From Isoetes taiwanensis (taxonomy: Eukaryota; Streptophyta; Lycopodiopsida; Isoetales; Isoetaceae), in assembly GCA_021234155.1 (NCBI GenBank), contig JAJEKV010000049.1:2075487-2139486 (forward strand): a stretch of DNA of 64,000 nt. Direction: 5' to 3'. Positions 10,685 to 23,280 of this stretch are shown here, one piece after another. The stretch's first letter is position 1. Each line of letters begins with the position of its first letter. Both the position numbers and the translations under genes were made by a program. Below the pieces are notes generated by a model. It did not search any database and had not been told where the DNA came from. It saw only the letters and a list, made by a program, of their open reading frames with translations.

Positions 10685-11208
10685 CTAAACCTTAGAGAAA
10701 GAACTCTAATGGCTCAGAGACACAAACACAATCAAAATCACACTCCGAATCCGTATTCACTACATCTGAATATGTAGCTTCCGCAGAACACAGTTTAGGG
10801 GAAGCTGGTAAAAGAATAAATTAGAGCAAAGATAATCAGTAGAAGCATGTCTTCAAAAGGAGCACGCATCTGCATCATGGTCTCTGTGATCTGTAACACG
10901 CCATCCATCGACACCTTTGCAACCTGCCACAGCTAATCTAGCCACGAACCCTAAAGACGAACCCTAAAGTTATATGCCTCGTTGCTTGCATGGCCTTTCA
11001 TAAAATTAAATTAATTAAGTTTTTAAGGAACAAAAATATGCCAAGGCAAAACCATTGCAAAATCATAGCTAAAATGCCATTCAAATATGAGAATCCAGTG
11101 TGCACTCTAGATATACTGATTAGTATGCCTCGTGCAATACGCCCATGAAATCATATAAAAACCATGCCAAAAAACGTATAAAATCACAAAAAAAACCCCC
11201 TGTTATAA

Positions 11209-11337
11209 TGCTACATATTCAATGCCATACTGAAGAGCACTTGCTGAATGTTCATTAATGAGGGTCAAAACATTTATCCCAGTAATCCCAGCTGCATTAA
11301 GCAAAGCTTTCCTTTCTATTTGGCCAAAGTAGGGAGG
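11209..11337 (-). pseudogene. HSP70-17/HYOU1-like pseudogene, upstream ATPase part
   Basis: The frame reads PPYFGQIERKALLNAAGITG, INVLTLINEHSASALQYGIE, which directly precedes the NVLFYDMG block in the HSP70 family. The continuation is at 8467 and below on the same strand, so the pseudogene is split by about 2.7 kb holding the protease and acyl-CoA synthetase fragments. The match ends next to GTAGCA; an intron there is possible, but the frame across it does not join cleanly. Confidence 0.8.
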
Positions 11338-11430
11338 AAAATCCAGATATCTTAAGAAATGTTCAACACGGTTGACTTTGTGCGTTTCATCTTCTATTAT
11401 GCAATGGACATAACATGAAGAAGATATCAA

Positions 11431-13341
11431 GCATGATAGATTTGATTATCTCAAAACCACCATAATGTCCACTTTTCATTGTTTAGTATATTTCTCTTTA
11501 TAGCTATCCTTTATGGAATCTACCTTTTATGCATCATATTCAATAGCCAAGCAGTAATGGACAACCTATAACACCAGTGGAAAAAACTCAAGGAGCTTAC
11601 TTTTTAAGCATGATTACACAGAAGACATCTCGACATCTTGGAAGACATTATTTTGAATGAACATCCTACAACACCAACCCAAGAAATAACTTTTTTAAGC
11701 ATGGTTACAGAAGGAGGATACATAAAGCCGAGCACACTAGACGTCGAAAACAATGATAAGCAAGTACCAAGGGCAGGATACAATTTTCATGCTATACCAA
11801 AAAAAGGGCAAGGAAAAAACTTCTTGACCAAAGGGTGTACAAAGAAGTGATAACGCCCTCCAATATCTACAAAAGCAGGACCAACCTTTGAGCTTGAAGG
11901 AAATCAGACATGGAAATCCTTTTCAACATTGAAACCCAAAGGGATCTCAAAACTTTTGTGAAGTTACAAAAGAGTCAGAGCAGAAAGACGAACTTGAAAT
12001 TTTAAGAATACCAGTCTGTGTCTAATGCCAGGAAAAACAGTGTCTGGAAAGTTTTCAAGTATGCAGTAGCAGCTGGAAGGACAGTGACCCAAAATGCCGC
12101 ACCTTCTATTTATCTCAGGAAGCTGTGGAAACAGATCTGCGTGCAACAGTGCACCCACATGATTGATTAATACATCCATCAAAATAAGCTAGAAAATGCC
12201 AGGGCAGACCACCAAGATGTTTAACTGCCGCCACAATGGAGGCTCGGTCTGCATTCCGGAAATGGCTTTCAGACAACAGAGTAGTTTCAGAATCCGGCAC
12301 AGCTGTGGAAATGACTGCATGAATTAGGGCTTTCTGCACCCCAAGACTTGAAAAAAGGTCAACAGGTTTTGGCTGTGGCATCTAGCTTCTGGATTGATAT
12401 GGATGTTGTTGGAACATCGCGAATTGGTCCATATTGCAAGAATTTGCGACCTTCCATAGCCTTGGCATTGCTTTTAATTCACGAGAAAGCGGCTTCTGAT
12501 TCAAGCTGGCGTCCATACATTGATATCTTACCTTACCGGAGTTCCTGAATTCGCCGATTTTTTGGTAGGCGTGTGAAATTTTGATAACCAGCATATCCGC
12601 CTTTGGCATCGTTTTGTCTCATCTGATATTTGTCCTGTAGACTAGGAAACAGCCAGTTTATGCAGAAGCCAGTTTTGGCACCACAAATTAAGCACATTTC
12701 AGCCACATCGCATCTGGAAATAGGGTTAAACAGTTAGAACCATGAATCTAACACAGCAAGGCACAACCATGCATCGATGAAATATGCCATTCGATGGCGC
12801 CATACCCGCCGTTGCCGTTTTGTAGATGCTTGAGCACTCGAGCAGACTATCCACCGCCATAGATGAAGCTGGATCAAGCACACAGGTCTGAGTTAGGGCG
12901 GCAAGACCTAAGTAAGGCGGCGATTGCTTCAGAGGGAAGAAATCCAAGCCAGCAAGAAATCTTCGTCCTCCGCTAGATTGGGTATGGTGGTGTAACGTGG
13001 CACAAAAATGGAGTTTTGGATTGCGGCGCAGAAAAAATCGAGTGAACGGCGAACAAAAATGAAAAATTTGAGAATGATTTATATATGTTTAGATAGATAG
13101 TATTATTATAAATAAGAATGAAAGGTCTATAATATATATGTTACCTTCCTCTCACAACCTAAAGCAATGTTGAAGTCATCAGTGCATATCTTCTCGCCTT
13201 TCTCCTTTGCCTTATCCATCTTTTGGACCAACCACCAATTTGGCATCCAATTTTATCCCCCTTTGTAAAATCCCTTTTTAGAGATGCACCATAATGCACC
13301 ATAACTATAGACGTGCCCATCTTTTTAATAACATTTTTTAC
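11431..13341. other. No recognised gene; weak minus-strand frames
   Basis: Several minus-strand frames of 70-90 codons occur (12115-12381, 12382-12609, 12726-12947). Read together they could be a decayed multi-exon gene or captured DNA, but no domain or motif is recognisable. I list them only as a place to search. Confidence 0.3.
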
Positions 13342-13700
13342 TTAAATAAGCTCTTGCTTTTTCAAAATACCTGGTACAATTTGTGTCAACATGATGTGAC
13401 CAGGCTTAGTTGCCATCCAAGGTGGAATGTTGTGATTAACAACAATAATGGGCCAAACACTGTGTGAAGATGACATTGTACCAAATGGACAAATACCATC
13501 CATCCCAAGTGCAAGGTGTACGTTTCTTGGTTCTTCCTTGAAAATTGACCATATGTCTTCAATGTATCTCAAAGCTTCGCCATCTGTAGGAATTCTCATG
13601 ATGCCATCTTTGCTTCTATGTGTGGTATGCAAATCCACAAATGCTGCCATCTTTGCTTCTATGTGTGGTATGCAAATCCATAAATGCTGCTGGTGATGGT
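13342..13700 (-). pseudogene. TNP2 transposase core fragment (CACTA), copy A
   Basis: The minus strand reads DGIMRIPTDGEALRYIED, then PRNVHLALGMDGICPFG, TMSSSHSVWPIIVVNHNIPP and WMATKPGHIMLTQIVPG. This is the conserved centre of plant TNP2 transposases. A 43-bp tandem duplication (first unit from 13603, second from 13646) shifts the frame at the upstream side, so the protein is broken. The same 43-bp duplication is present in copy B, so it predates the segmental duplication. Confidence 0.85.
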
Positions 13701-14089
13701 GACTAAACATGTGTTGTAGTCGAGGGACGATTGGCATATGCCTCAACACCTTCTTATGTACTTTTGCTTTCATGTGGTTTGCATATTCTTGTACTCATTC
13801 GGACATGTATATATGCAATTATATTCCAGCCCCAGTTCTCGTAGTAACTCTCTTGCCTCCCTTAAGAAGGCTTTTTGTCACTTGGAAGTATCTCACCAAG
13901 CAAACTTAAAAAAAAAAGGACAAGTGTCAACACAAAGATAAATAAATTGATAGGAAAATATATAAATCAATTGATATATTACATCATCTCCATTGGAGTC
14001 AAGATCCACTTTAAAGTGCACCTATTTTCCTGCATTATTTTTGTTTGTCGCTGCTCTTTTTGGATGCCTAACTTTATATAGTATTCCCT

Positions 14090-14640
14090 CATCAAACAAT
14101 ATTATCACAATTTCTTTTGTTTTTAGAGCATAGACTCTTTATCCTTTTGAGTCAATGACATATCCTACTAAATAACCAACCAAGGATTTATTGTCTAACT
14201 TCTTTTTAAGCTCAGAGGGCACATGAATGTATGCTTAAGCCTTGAACATGTCAAAGTTTAAATCCTCATTAGAATTGGACCAGAGACTTTGAGGGACATT
14301 ACGTTGTAGAGTGACCGATGGCAGTTTGTTTTGGATGAGTACAACAGCCTTCAAAGCCTCTTCCTCTTCCAGTATTAGCATTCTTAGCAGCAAGATTTAC
14401 AAAACTTTGTGACTTGCTAATAGCATTTGACTCAGCATGAATTTCTTCACTTTTAGATCTACTGGATCTTATAATTCCTCAACCTCCAGGGTATGTTCAA
14501 TTGAATCTTTCCACACTTGGAAATTAGCTCTTCCTTTGAAGACTTCTACCTTTTGCTCAAAAGACTTGCACCAAAATGGCTAAACATTGTCTTGCTCTAA
14601 TACTACTATTAGAGAATTGATGCCAAGAGATAATGTATTC
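14090..14640 (-). mobile_element. Copia retrotransposon remnant, copy A
   Basis: The minus strand reads AYIHVPSELKKKLDNKSLVG and YLVGYVIDSKG, the domain after the Copia integrase core. Nearer 14600 it reads VFKGRANFQVWKDSIEHTL, a gag N-terminus. TAGTATTAGAGC just outside resembles the initiator-tRNA primer-binding site TGGTATCAGAGC. Most of gag, protease, integrase core and reverse transcriptase are absent, and stops interrupt the frames. Confidence 0.72.
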
Positions 14641-16970
14641 TATTCAATATTGATTCACTAGAAAATGCAACTCTAATATTTAAGCATCAATACATGATTC
14701 ATGTAGAATGTTTGAACCATTGAAATATTGCAAATATGAACTACTGTAGCAATGGAAACGATTCAATCACTGTAGCTGTATAGACTCTAATTGACCTTAA
14801 ACACCCCAATAGCACAAGCCCTAATCGAAGATTAGACTGTGAAACAAATCAATTCGATCCCTCTGCAACTTGATACAACAATTATCCATGCTTCTTTAGT
14901 TTATTTGCGGCGGACTAGGAGTTGATATACGGCAATCACGTATGTGTCAAGTTTGAAGGATGTCTTAACCTCATCCCAAAATATAGAAATATCTTATACT
15001 ATAATTGACCATGTCTCAAAATAGACCTTGGGTTCCATGGACCATAAATATACAACTTAAGCAAATATAACTGTGCCTATGGAAGTCTCCTTTAACTCGG
15101 TTAATAAATTGCCAGTTCCACGAATTTTGCACAGTGGCCACTGTTCAGTAATCACTAAGCAAGCAGGTTAATTTGTTGTGATGTATATGAACCTTCATCT
15201 GTAACTATTACCACTGTACTTCTGTAACTATTACCACTGTACTTCACATGTGATGACTAACTTTTAATTTTTAGCATTGTCTACATCATCCATTCTTAGA
15301 GTCCAACTTTTAAAGCAAAGTAAGAAAGCCAAATAATTTTGATATTATGGACATGATGGCAAAATCTGTTCATCATTTTGAAGTTGTCAGATTGGCAAAT
15401 GAGCTTACAATACTATTTCCACAAGTAGCCTAGTATGGCATTGCGTAGTTTGACGACTTCCCTTTGACCATTTTGGTTTTTTCTTGATCCTGGATGCAAT
15501 ATGGTACGTGAATCAAGAATCCAATGGTCGGATAAGAGGACTAGATCCCTGAAGTGAAGACTAAACCATCCACTTTCAGATAAGTGGAGCCTAGGGCTAA
15601 CTGCCTCCAATTTTGTGCTCCCTCACTCTCATCTATCACTAAGAGGCCAACTCTCAATACTTGCCGAAGTTCATGCCCTAGAATTTGCCATGCATGCTTG
15701 TTTATCAGTATTGGGCAAACTTTTTAAGCTCAATCGAAAAATCTCTTAATGTTCCCTCAAATAGTCGATATTTCAAGTTCCCAATTGGAAATTTATATTG
15801 CCCTTTCTAAAATATGCATAAAAGTCTACCAAAAATTTTCTTATGATATGCGCTAGCTCAACTGAAATTTTCTAATTTCAACAGAAACAAATTGTCTTTA
15901 CCCCAAAATTTGCCCAAAAGTGTTCTTTACCCCAAAATTTGCCCAAAAGTGTTGCTAATGCATGCTTAATATTGAAATTGCTTAATTGCTCCAGCTCTAT
16001 CACTTAACTACTCCATTTCAATTATATAATATTGAAGAAATGCAGTTCAGACAATTCAAAGATTCTAAAGCTCAAAAGCCGCTAGAGTACAAAGGCAATT
16101 TTGGAACATCTTGTCCACAACATTTTTTTCCATAAGAGCTCTCCTTTTCGATCTCCACCCTCTCCATCATCCAAATTCACATATTCCTATCTTATTCATC
16201 TCTCCCCTTGGGGCAAGTAAGAAAATGTATCTCTGCTCAACCTTACGAATCTTTTTTAGGGTTTAATAACGAAGAAAATAGAAGTGCATTGCAGAGAAGT
16301 GGTGGAGGAAGAAATGGCAGGGGATGGCTGCCAACAGATCCATCTGATGCATTGTAGGGAACTGATGGATGAAGAAATGGCAGCAGAATGACGATAATTT
16401 GAACATGGAAACTCGCATGTATTCTAGATAGCACACTAAAAGGGCCCTTTTTATTTCATCTAAGTATGATAGGAGGTAATGGAATTGGATGGATGCATCC
16501 CAAGCAATGAACCTATGGGAAATGGCATTACACATGGTACATTGGTTGCCAAGTATGGTGCAAGCCTTTAGCCTTATAAATTTTTAGTTTTATGCAAGTA
16601 GAAGCGTGCTAGAGATTAACCTGCTATGGAGCACATAGTGCAGCTAATATGCTGGAAGAAGCAGGTCTAGCAGGGGGTTTGGGATTAGTTGCAGTTGTCA
16701 TGTATGAGAGAAGCTGGAAAGAGGTGTCACCGCGGTTTTGCTGCTTCAGTACTGAGGCTGTATATGAGATTGTAAAGTGTGTAGTAATTTGTTGATTTAG
16801 TAAATGCTGCTAATGCAACTGGTCAGACAAATCAGGGAGGCCTTAAAAAAATTGGCAGTTCTGGTTTTGCTGCAGGGGCACTACGTATGTGTTAAGTGGC
16901 CTATCATTGGGGCTTGTAAACCATGAAGAATTAATACCTTTGGCGGTTAGTTTGCTTTTTCTTTTTCCCT
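14641..16970. other. Non-coding part of duplicated segment
   Basis: No domain-bearing frame is visible. The part after 14618 may be the LTR of the Copia remnant (TGATGCC at its edge). A short direct repeat TTTACCCCAAAATTTGCCC occurs twice near 15898-15945. Confidence 0.5.
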
Positions 16971-17029
16971 CTTGCAGCCTAGGCCCTGTGCCACACCGGC
17001 CAAAGATCAAGCCGCCGCCCGACCTCTGC

Positions 17030-17215
17030 AGCCCGGCGGGGGGGTTTGGATCGGATTGACAGGGTTTTGCAGGGGGTTTGACTTAGGATTGGCAGGGGTT
17101 TTTGGATTTGGATTGGCCGGGGGTTCTGGATTCAGCTTTAGGTTCTCTAGCGGTGTTAGAAGGGGTTTTGGATTGGCAGAGGTTTTGGGTCCGAATTGGC
17201 CGGGTTCTGGACACT
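17030..17215. repeat. G-rich degenerate minisatellite
   Basis: Units of the form GGATTGGCAGGGGTTTTGG and GGATTTGGATTGGCC recur. G runs of three to seven are frequent on the plus strand. The minus-strand translation is a spurious proline/asparagine repeat (NPKP, PANP). Confidence 0.75.
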
Positions 17216-18134
17216 GCCTAGACAGCAGCACTAGCACCAAGCGTCGATCACAGTGGGAGGGCTTGAGCACGGTAGGGGAGACCGGATCTGCATCACCATG
17301 GCTGCCCAGATAGCATCGGTTTCGCAGCTCAGACTCGAAGCATGATTTTTGAATTACGGTAGGAGTTTGGGCATGCATCATAAGGCCCCTTCACACAAAG
17401 GATTTGGATACAGGTAAAAGAAGCCCCATACAGGTCTCTATCAGATCAGGTCCTGAAACGCTCCTAGAGCGTTAAACACTTGAGATCAAACACGAGAGAG
17501 AATAAAGGACCCAGATAATAAATATCTTTCATTAATAATATTCATAACTCAAGGTTACAATTGGAACTACATAGGAATTCAACACAAAATAGCATCTCTT
17601 CTATCGCTCATGCTCCCCTCGCTCAACGGTCACGTAACTACTAGAATAATCTGTAAGAAAAGAGAATGAAATGATGGGGATTAGTCCAGGACAAGGACTA
17701 AGTGGGCAACCGTTACCTGGTCTAGACAATCTGGAAAAGAAACACAACATGGCAACACAACTTCAACAGAAAAGAAACACAACATCACAACACACAACAT
17801 CATGAGTTAATAATGTTATCCAGGGATGATCAGTCCCTCGCCCAGGCTCTCACGTACACCGTTCGCGACACGGATGCACGTTCACACACCAATCACCTGG
17901 TGTGCGCGATGCTCAGCCGCTCCAGCCCTCCGGCATCGACGAAGGGAGCGGGTTCATTCACACAATTAATCCATATCTTCTTAAACATTCCATTGGTAAT
18001 CATATTAATGAACAAAACATAAAGAGCAATGCTTCAACAAACATAAACTACAAACAAGAATTCCTAGGTAAAACACTTGGTAAATATGTTTGGGTAATAG
18101 AGGTTAAAAAGTAAAACTAGGCAAAACTATGGGT

Positions 18135-18205
18135 TTCAACCGAAACTCGAACCTGGGTCTATGGGACAACAGGTTAAACCCTTAACCAACTAATCTATCA
18201 ACGGC
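18135..18205 (-). ncRNA. tRNA-like sequence, possible SINE head or tRNA pseudogene
   Basis: The minus strand carries TAGATTAGTTGG (18197-18186), a good box A, and GGTTCGAGTTTC (18153-18142), a box B, at tRNA-like spacing. The arms do not form a convincing full cloverleaf by eye, so a functional tRNA is unlikely. A tRNA-derived SINE promoter is the better reading. Confidence 0.45.
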
Positions 18206-20613
18206 TTTTAAAAACAAAATGGCAAAATATAAATAAGGATCGATGGAAGAGGGTTTAAATAGGTATAAACAGAGGCTTAAAACTGTGTAGAACAGGGCAG
18301 AGAAGCAACTATGGCCGGATCTCACAGGAAGGGCCGGAACTGGCCGGATTCAACGATACTCAGGCCGTTTTTAAGATATCATCACTTGCATGACATATAA
18401 GAGCAAGATTCCGGAACCATTTGGTCTAGAAACAAGGATTTGCAGCCGCCATAGCTGCCTCAAGAACTTTCTGGAAGGAAAGAAAACATCCTAAAACAAT
18501 CTAAGAATGGATTAAGAACGTTTCTTAAGGCATTATACAGGAGATTGGGCTTGAAGGAATCGCGGGCTGCATAAACAGCAAATCATGGCAGACCTGAACA
18601 ACCGGATACTTCCTATGGATTTAGCAACAACAAAACATAGCAATCTAGCATTAGCGGCCAAGCCTTCACGGATTCTTATGGATTTGGCTCCGGTTAACCC
18701 ACCTGCTCGGATTGCTCATCTTCTGTAACTAGACCTGAAGGCGCTGGTGAAGCTTCTGGAATATTTGATACAAAAAGACGTTTTTCCCTTTTGTTATGCT
18801 ATAACCTAAAGTTGAGGAAAATATCCCTCACTGCCCTATTAATAATAAAGATCTTTCTAATCTTAGCTTTACTATTTAAGTTCATATCCGGTGTTTTGTC
18901 AAGTAACTAGCATAATACGAATACCGTATCTACCTTGTTCTCTAACCCTTGATAATCCCTTCCATAATTAGTTATCTCTAACCTATGGTTAAAACTTAAA
19001 CGTTAACTTACTCTTCAACCCCCTAGGTGTGTCACAGGTCCCGATCACCCAGCCCGTTTATTGGTTTGCCCTAAGCCTTGCTACAAATCTCCACCTTCTT
19101 TTTTCTTCTGGGCTCCAGGCTAGCCAACATCCTGATCCAGATTCATATGCTCTCTTAGTATCCTACAGTTTTGATTTCTTGATCACCTCTGGCCCCCTTT
19201 GTCACTCACAACCTACCTTGAATTCGGCGGAGCTTCACACCAGGTTTGGGATTGTGTTTTCCTTTGTTCTGGTTCATTCCTTGCCCAGCTATTGGTTCTG
19301 CTTTCTTTGTCTCCGCTCTTGGACGTGCTTCTGTTTTGTGGCCCGTATCCTACAGTTTCAATTCCTTGAAGCTTGGAGCTCCCTTCTTTTCTTATAAGTG
19401 GTTCTGCTCGCCCATCCTCTTGTTGCTCTGAATGGCTCGTCAAATCAAGCGCATGGCCAGGGAGACCCGTAAAGAAAAGAACCTCGTTAGGCTGCCGGAG
19501 CCGGTCTTGAATAGGCCCTATGACCCCGCGATTGCGCCATATCTTCAGGCAGCCCCATCATTTGGGCCTCAGCGCCCTATCTTGTGAACCGGACATGCAA
19601 TCCGCTCGGATGCATCTTTGGTGCGGCCTTTGGCGAGGATTGATGCTCGATCCATTGTTTGCCTCGATTTGTTGGTGGGGATCGCCGCGATCCAATCGGC
19701 AGTCACACTCACGGGAACATCGGCCGGATGCCCTTGGGAAGGCGGGTCCGGCTTCTAGAGATCTTTTTACGATCGGCAGAGTCGATTCGGGGCCCGCGCG
19801 GTAGTGCTACACCCGCACCTCCCACGGGGTTGGCGTCGAGCATGTGGATGCTACGCCCCAGGTGATGATACCACGCCGTGCCCACACGACCGTCATCGAG
19901 GGTTGTTTGCCTTTACGCGACAGTCCCGCTCTCGAAGCGACCAGCCACAACGCACCCGCTAACCCCGAACCTACGCGATTGTGGGTTTGGAAGAAGCAAG
20001 CGACACTCCCGGGCAGCCGAGGTGACCCGCTTTTTGCAGAGGTGATGCACGTAAAGGCGGATGGCATTCTCTCATTCGTCGAAGTTGGAGCAAAGACGGC
20101 CCGACCGACCCCCCCGTCATTCTTCGGTCGGTTTTGGGGATGCTTTATCCAGCCGCACATCCTCCGCCATGGCAATCACTTGCAAGGGATCTCCTTCTCC
20201 GCCCGTGAAGACCTTACCCCAAAGACTCTGCCGACGGAAGGATGAATTATGTCGAAGTCCGCGAGGCTCGATGCGCACCGAAGGGTCGTGTATAGAGGCG
20301 GCCGGTTATTCGGGATTACCGGCCACTTGATCCATGGGCGTAATGCGTGTAGCTGATTGGACTCGAGATCTGCTTGGGCTTATGCCCTTTTGTTTTTGTT
20401 TTATTCTAGTATTGTGATTTGCTACGGGGCATAGTCCCCCGAGTTCTCTGTGCTGGGGCTAGTCCCCACGTTTGATTTTGGCTTCGGCCTTTTTGGTTTG
20501 GTCACGGGGCTTGGTCCCCGAGTTTCAGTCTGGGCTTTTGCCCTCTCTTTTGTATTGGGTCCCATAACCCGATTGGGTTCCGCGGACGTTAAAAATTTCT
20601 TCCTTCCTTCCTT

Positions 20614-20902
20614 CCTTGAAAATTGACCATATGTCTTCAATGTATCTCAAAGCTTCGCCATCTGTAGGAATTCTCATGATGCCATCTTTGCTTCTATGTG
20701 TGGTATGCAAATCCATAGATGCTGCCATCTTTGCTTCTATGTGTGGTATGCAAATCCATAAATGCTGCTGGTGATGGTGACTAAACATGTGTTGTAGTCG
20801 AGGGACGATTGGCATATGCCTCAACACCTTCTTATGTACTTTTGTTTTCATGTGGTCAATCTTGCATATTCTTGTACTCATTGCGAAATAGAATGCAATC
20901 AT
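20614..20902 (-). pseudogene. TNP2 transposase core fragment, copy B
   Basis: Second copy of the TNP2 fragment, cut by the LINE-type tail. Only the side upstream of IWSIFKE remains, so the NHNIPPWM block seen in copy A is absent. The 43-bp internal duplication is retained. Confidence 0.8.
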
Positions 20903-21179
20903 TCGGACATGTATATATGCAATTATATTCCAGCCCCAGTTCTCGTAGTAACTCTCTTGCCTCCCTTAAGAAGGCTTTTTGTCACTTGGAAGTATCTCAC
21001 CAAGCAAACTTAAAAAAAAAAAAGGACAAGTGTCAACACAAAGATAAATAAATTGATAGGAAAATATATAAATCAATTGATATATTACATCATCTCCATT
21101 GGAGTCAAGATCCACTTTAAAGTGCACCTATTTTCCTGCATTATTTTTGTTTGTCGCTGCTCTTTTTGGATGCCTAACT

Positions 21180-21760
21180 TTATATAGTATTCCCTCATCA
21201 AACAATACATCTCAGCTTATCACAATTTCTTTTGTTTTTAGAGCATAGACTCTTTATCCTTTTGACTCAATGACATATCCTACTAAATAACCAACCAAGG
21301 ATTTATTGTCTAACTTCTTTTTAAGCTCAGAGGGCACATGAATGTATGCTTAAGCCTTGAACATGTCAAAGTTTAAATCCTCATTAGAATTGGACCAGAG
21401 ACTTTGAGGGACATTACGTTGTAGAGTGACCGATGGCAGTTTGTTTTGGATGAGTACAACAGCCTTCAAAGCCTCTTCCTCTTCCAGTATTAGCATTCTT
21501 AGCAGCAAGATTTACAAAACTTTGTGACTTGCTAATAGCATTTGACTCAGCATGAATTTCTTCACTTTTAGATCTACTGGATCTTATAGTTCCTCAACCT
21601 CCAGGGTATGTTCAATTGAATCTTTCCACACTTGGAAATTAGCTCTTCCTTTGAAGACTTCTACACTGCTCAAAAGACTTGCACCAAAATGGCTAAACAT
21701 TGTCTTGCTCTAATACTACTATTAGAGAATTGATGCCAAGAGATAATGTATTCTATTCAA
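21180..21760 (-). mobile_element. Copia retrotransposon remnant, copy B
   Basis: Same gag N-terminus, post-integrase block and primer-binding-site-like sequence as in copy A, with minor differences such as a four-base loss near 21664. Confidence 0.7.
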
Positions 21761-23280
21761 TATTGATTCACTAGAAAATGCAACTCTAATATTTAAGCAT
21801 CAATACATGATTCATGTAGAATGTTTGAACCATTGAAATATTGCAAATATGAACTACTGTAGCAATGGAAACGATTCAATCACTGTAGCTGTATAGACTC
21901 TAATTGACCTTAAACACCTCAATAGCACAAGCCCTAATCGAAGATTAGACTGTGAAACAAATCAATTCGATCCCTCTGCAACTTGATACAACAATTATCC
22001 ATGCTTCTTTAGTTTATTTGTGGCGGACTAGGAGTTGATATACGGCAATCACGTATGTGTCAAGTTTGAAGGGTTTTTCGCGTCAGAACTTATGTCTTAA
22101 CCTCCTCCCAAAATATAGAAATATCTTATACTATAATTGACCATGTCTCAAAATAGACCTTGGGTTATACAACTTAAGCAAATATAACTGTGCCTATGGA
22201 AGCCTCATTTAACTCGATTAATAAATTGCGAGTTCCACGAATTTTGCACAGTGGCCACTGTTCAGTAATCACTAAGCAAGCAGGTTAATTTGTTGTGATG
22301 TATATGAACCTTCATCTGTAACTATTACCACTGTACTTCTGTAACTGTTACCACTGTACTTCACATGTGATGACTAACTTTTAATTTTTAGCATTGTCTA
22401 CATCATCCATTCTTAGAGTCCAACTTTTAAAGCAAAGTAAGAAAGCCAAATAATTTTGATATTATGGACATGATGGCAAAATCTCTTCATCATTTTGAAG
22501 TTGTCAGATTGGCAAATGAGCTTACAATACTATTTCCACAAGTAGCCTAGTATGGCATTGCGTAGTTTGACGACTTCCCTTTGACCATTTTGGTTTTTTC
22601 TTGATCCTGGATGCAATATGGTACGTGAATCAAGGATCCAATGGTCGGATAAGAGGACTAGACCCCTAAAGTCAAGACTAAATCATCCACTTTTAGATAA
22701 GTGGAGCCTAGGGCTAACTGCCTCCAATTTTGTTGCTCCCTCACTCTCATCTATCACTAAGAGGCCAACTCTCAATACTTGCCAAAGTTCATGCCCTAGA
22801 ATTTGCCATGCATGCTTGTTTATCAGTATTGGGCAAACTTTTTAAGCTCAATCGAAAAATCTCTTAATGTTCCCTCAAATAGTCGATATTTCAAGTTCCC
22901 AATTGGAAATTTATATTGCCCTTTCTAAAATATGCATAAAAGTCTACCGAAAATTTTCTTATGATATGCGCTAGCTCAACTGAAATTTTCTAATTTCAAC
23001 AGAAACAAATTGTCTTTACCCCAAAATTTGCCCAAAAGTGTTCTTTACCCCAAAATTTGCCCAAAAGTGTTGCTAATGCATGCTTAATATTGAAATTGCT
23101 TAATTGCTCCAGCTCTATCACTTAACTACTCCATTTCAATTATATAATATTGAAGAAATGCAGTTCAGACAATTCAAAGATTCTAAAGCTCAAAAGCCGC
23201 TAGAGTACAAAGGCAATTTTGGAACATCTTGTCCACAACATTTTTTTTCCATAAGAGCTCTCCTTTTCGATCTCCACCCT

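Larger units (their letters stand above)
13534..16973. repeat. Segmental duplication, copy A
   Basis: From CCTTGAAAATTGACCATATG at about 13534 to TTTTTCTTTTTCCCTC at about 16970, the sequence matches 20614-24645 almost base for base apart from small indels and one large insertion in the other copy. Contents: part of the TNP2 core, a Copia remnant and non-coding DNA. Confidence 0.92.
16974..20614 (+). mobile_element. Spacer between duplicated copies, ending in LINE-type 3' terminus
   Basis: This 3.6-kb block is unique relative to the two duplicated copies. Its right end (20395-20614) is a retroelement 3' terminus: repeated hairpins of the form GGGGC...GTCCCC, then GTCCCATA, the stem-loop ACCC-GATT-GGGT, TCCGCGGACGTTAAAA and a (TTCC)n tail. 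GC content rises from about 19030. Plus-strand frames there (a short one from 19431 starting MARQIKRMARETRKEKN; 19844-20245) carry no recognised domain, and I found no reverse transcriptase. The left limit is set only by the end of copy A, so the true 5' end of the inserted element is unknown. Confidence 0.55.

Noticed and set aside
16243-16535. Minus-strand frames duplicated at 23938-24236
   Set aside because: They recur only because of the segmental duplication; the two copies differ at frame ends and show no domain.
19029-20345. GC-rich plus-strand frames considered as a gene
   Set aside because: Overlapping short frames with frequent stops and no known domain; better explained as part of the element ending at 20614.
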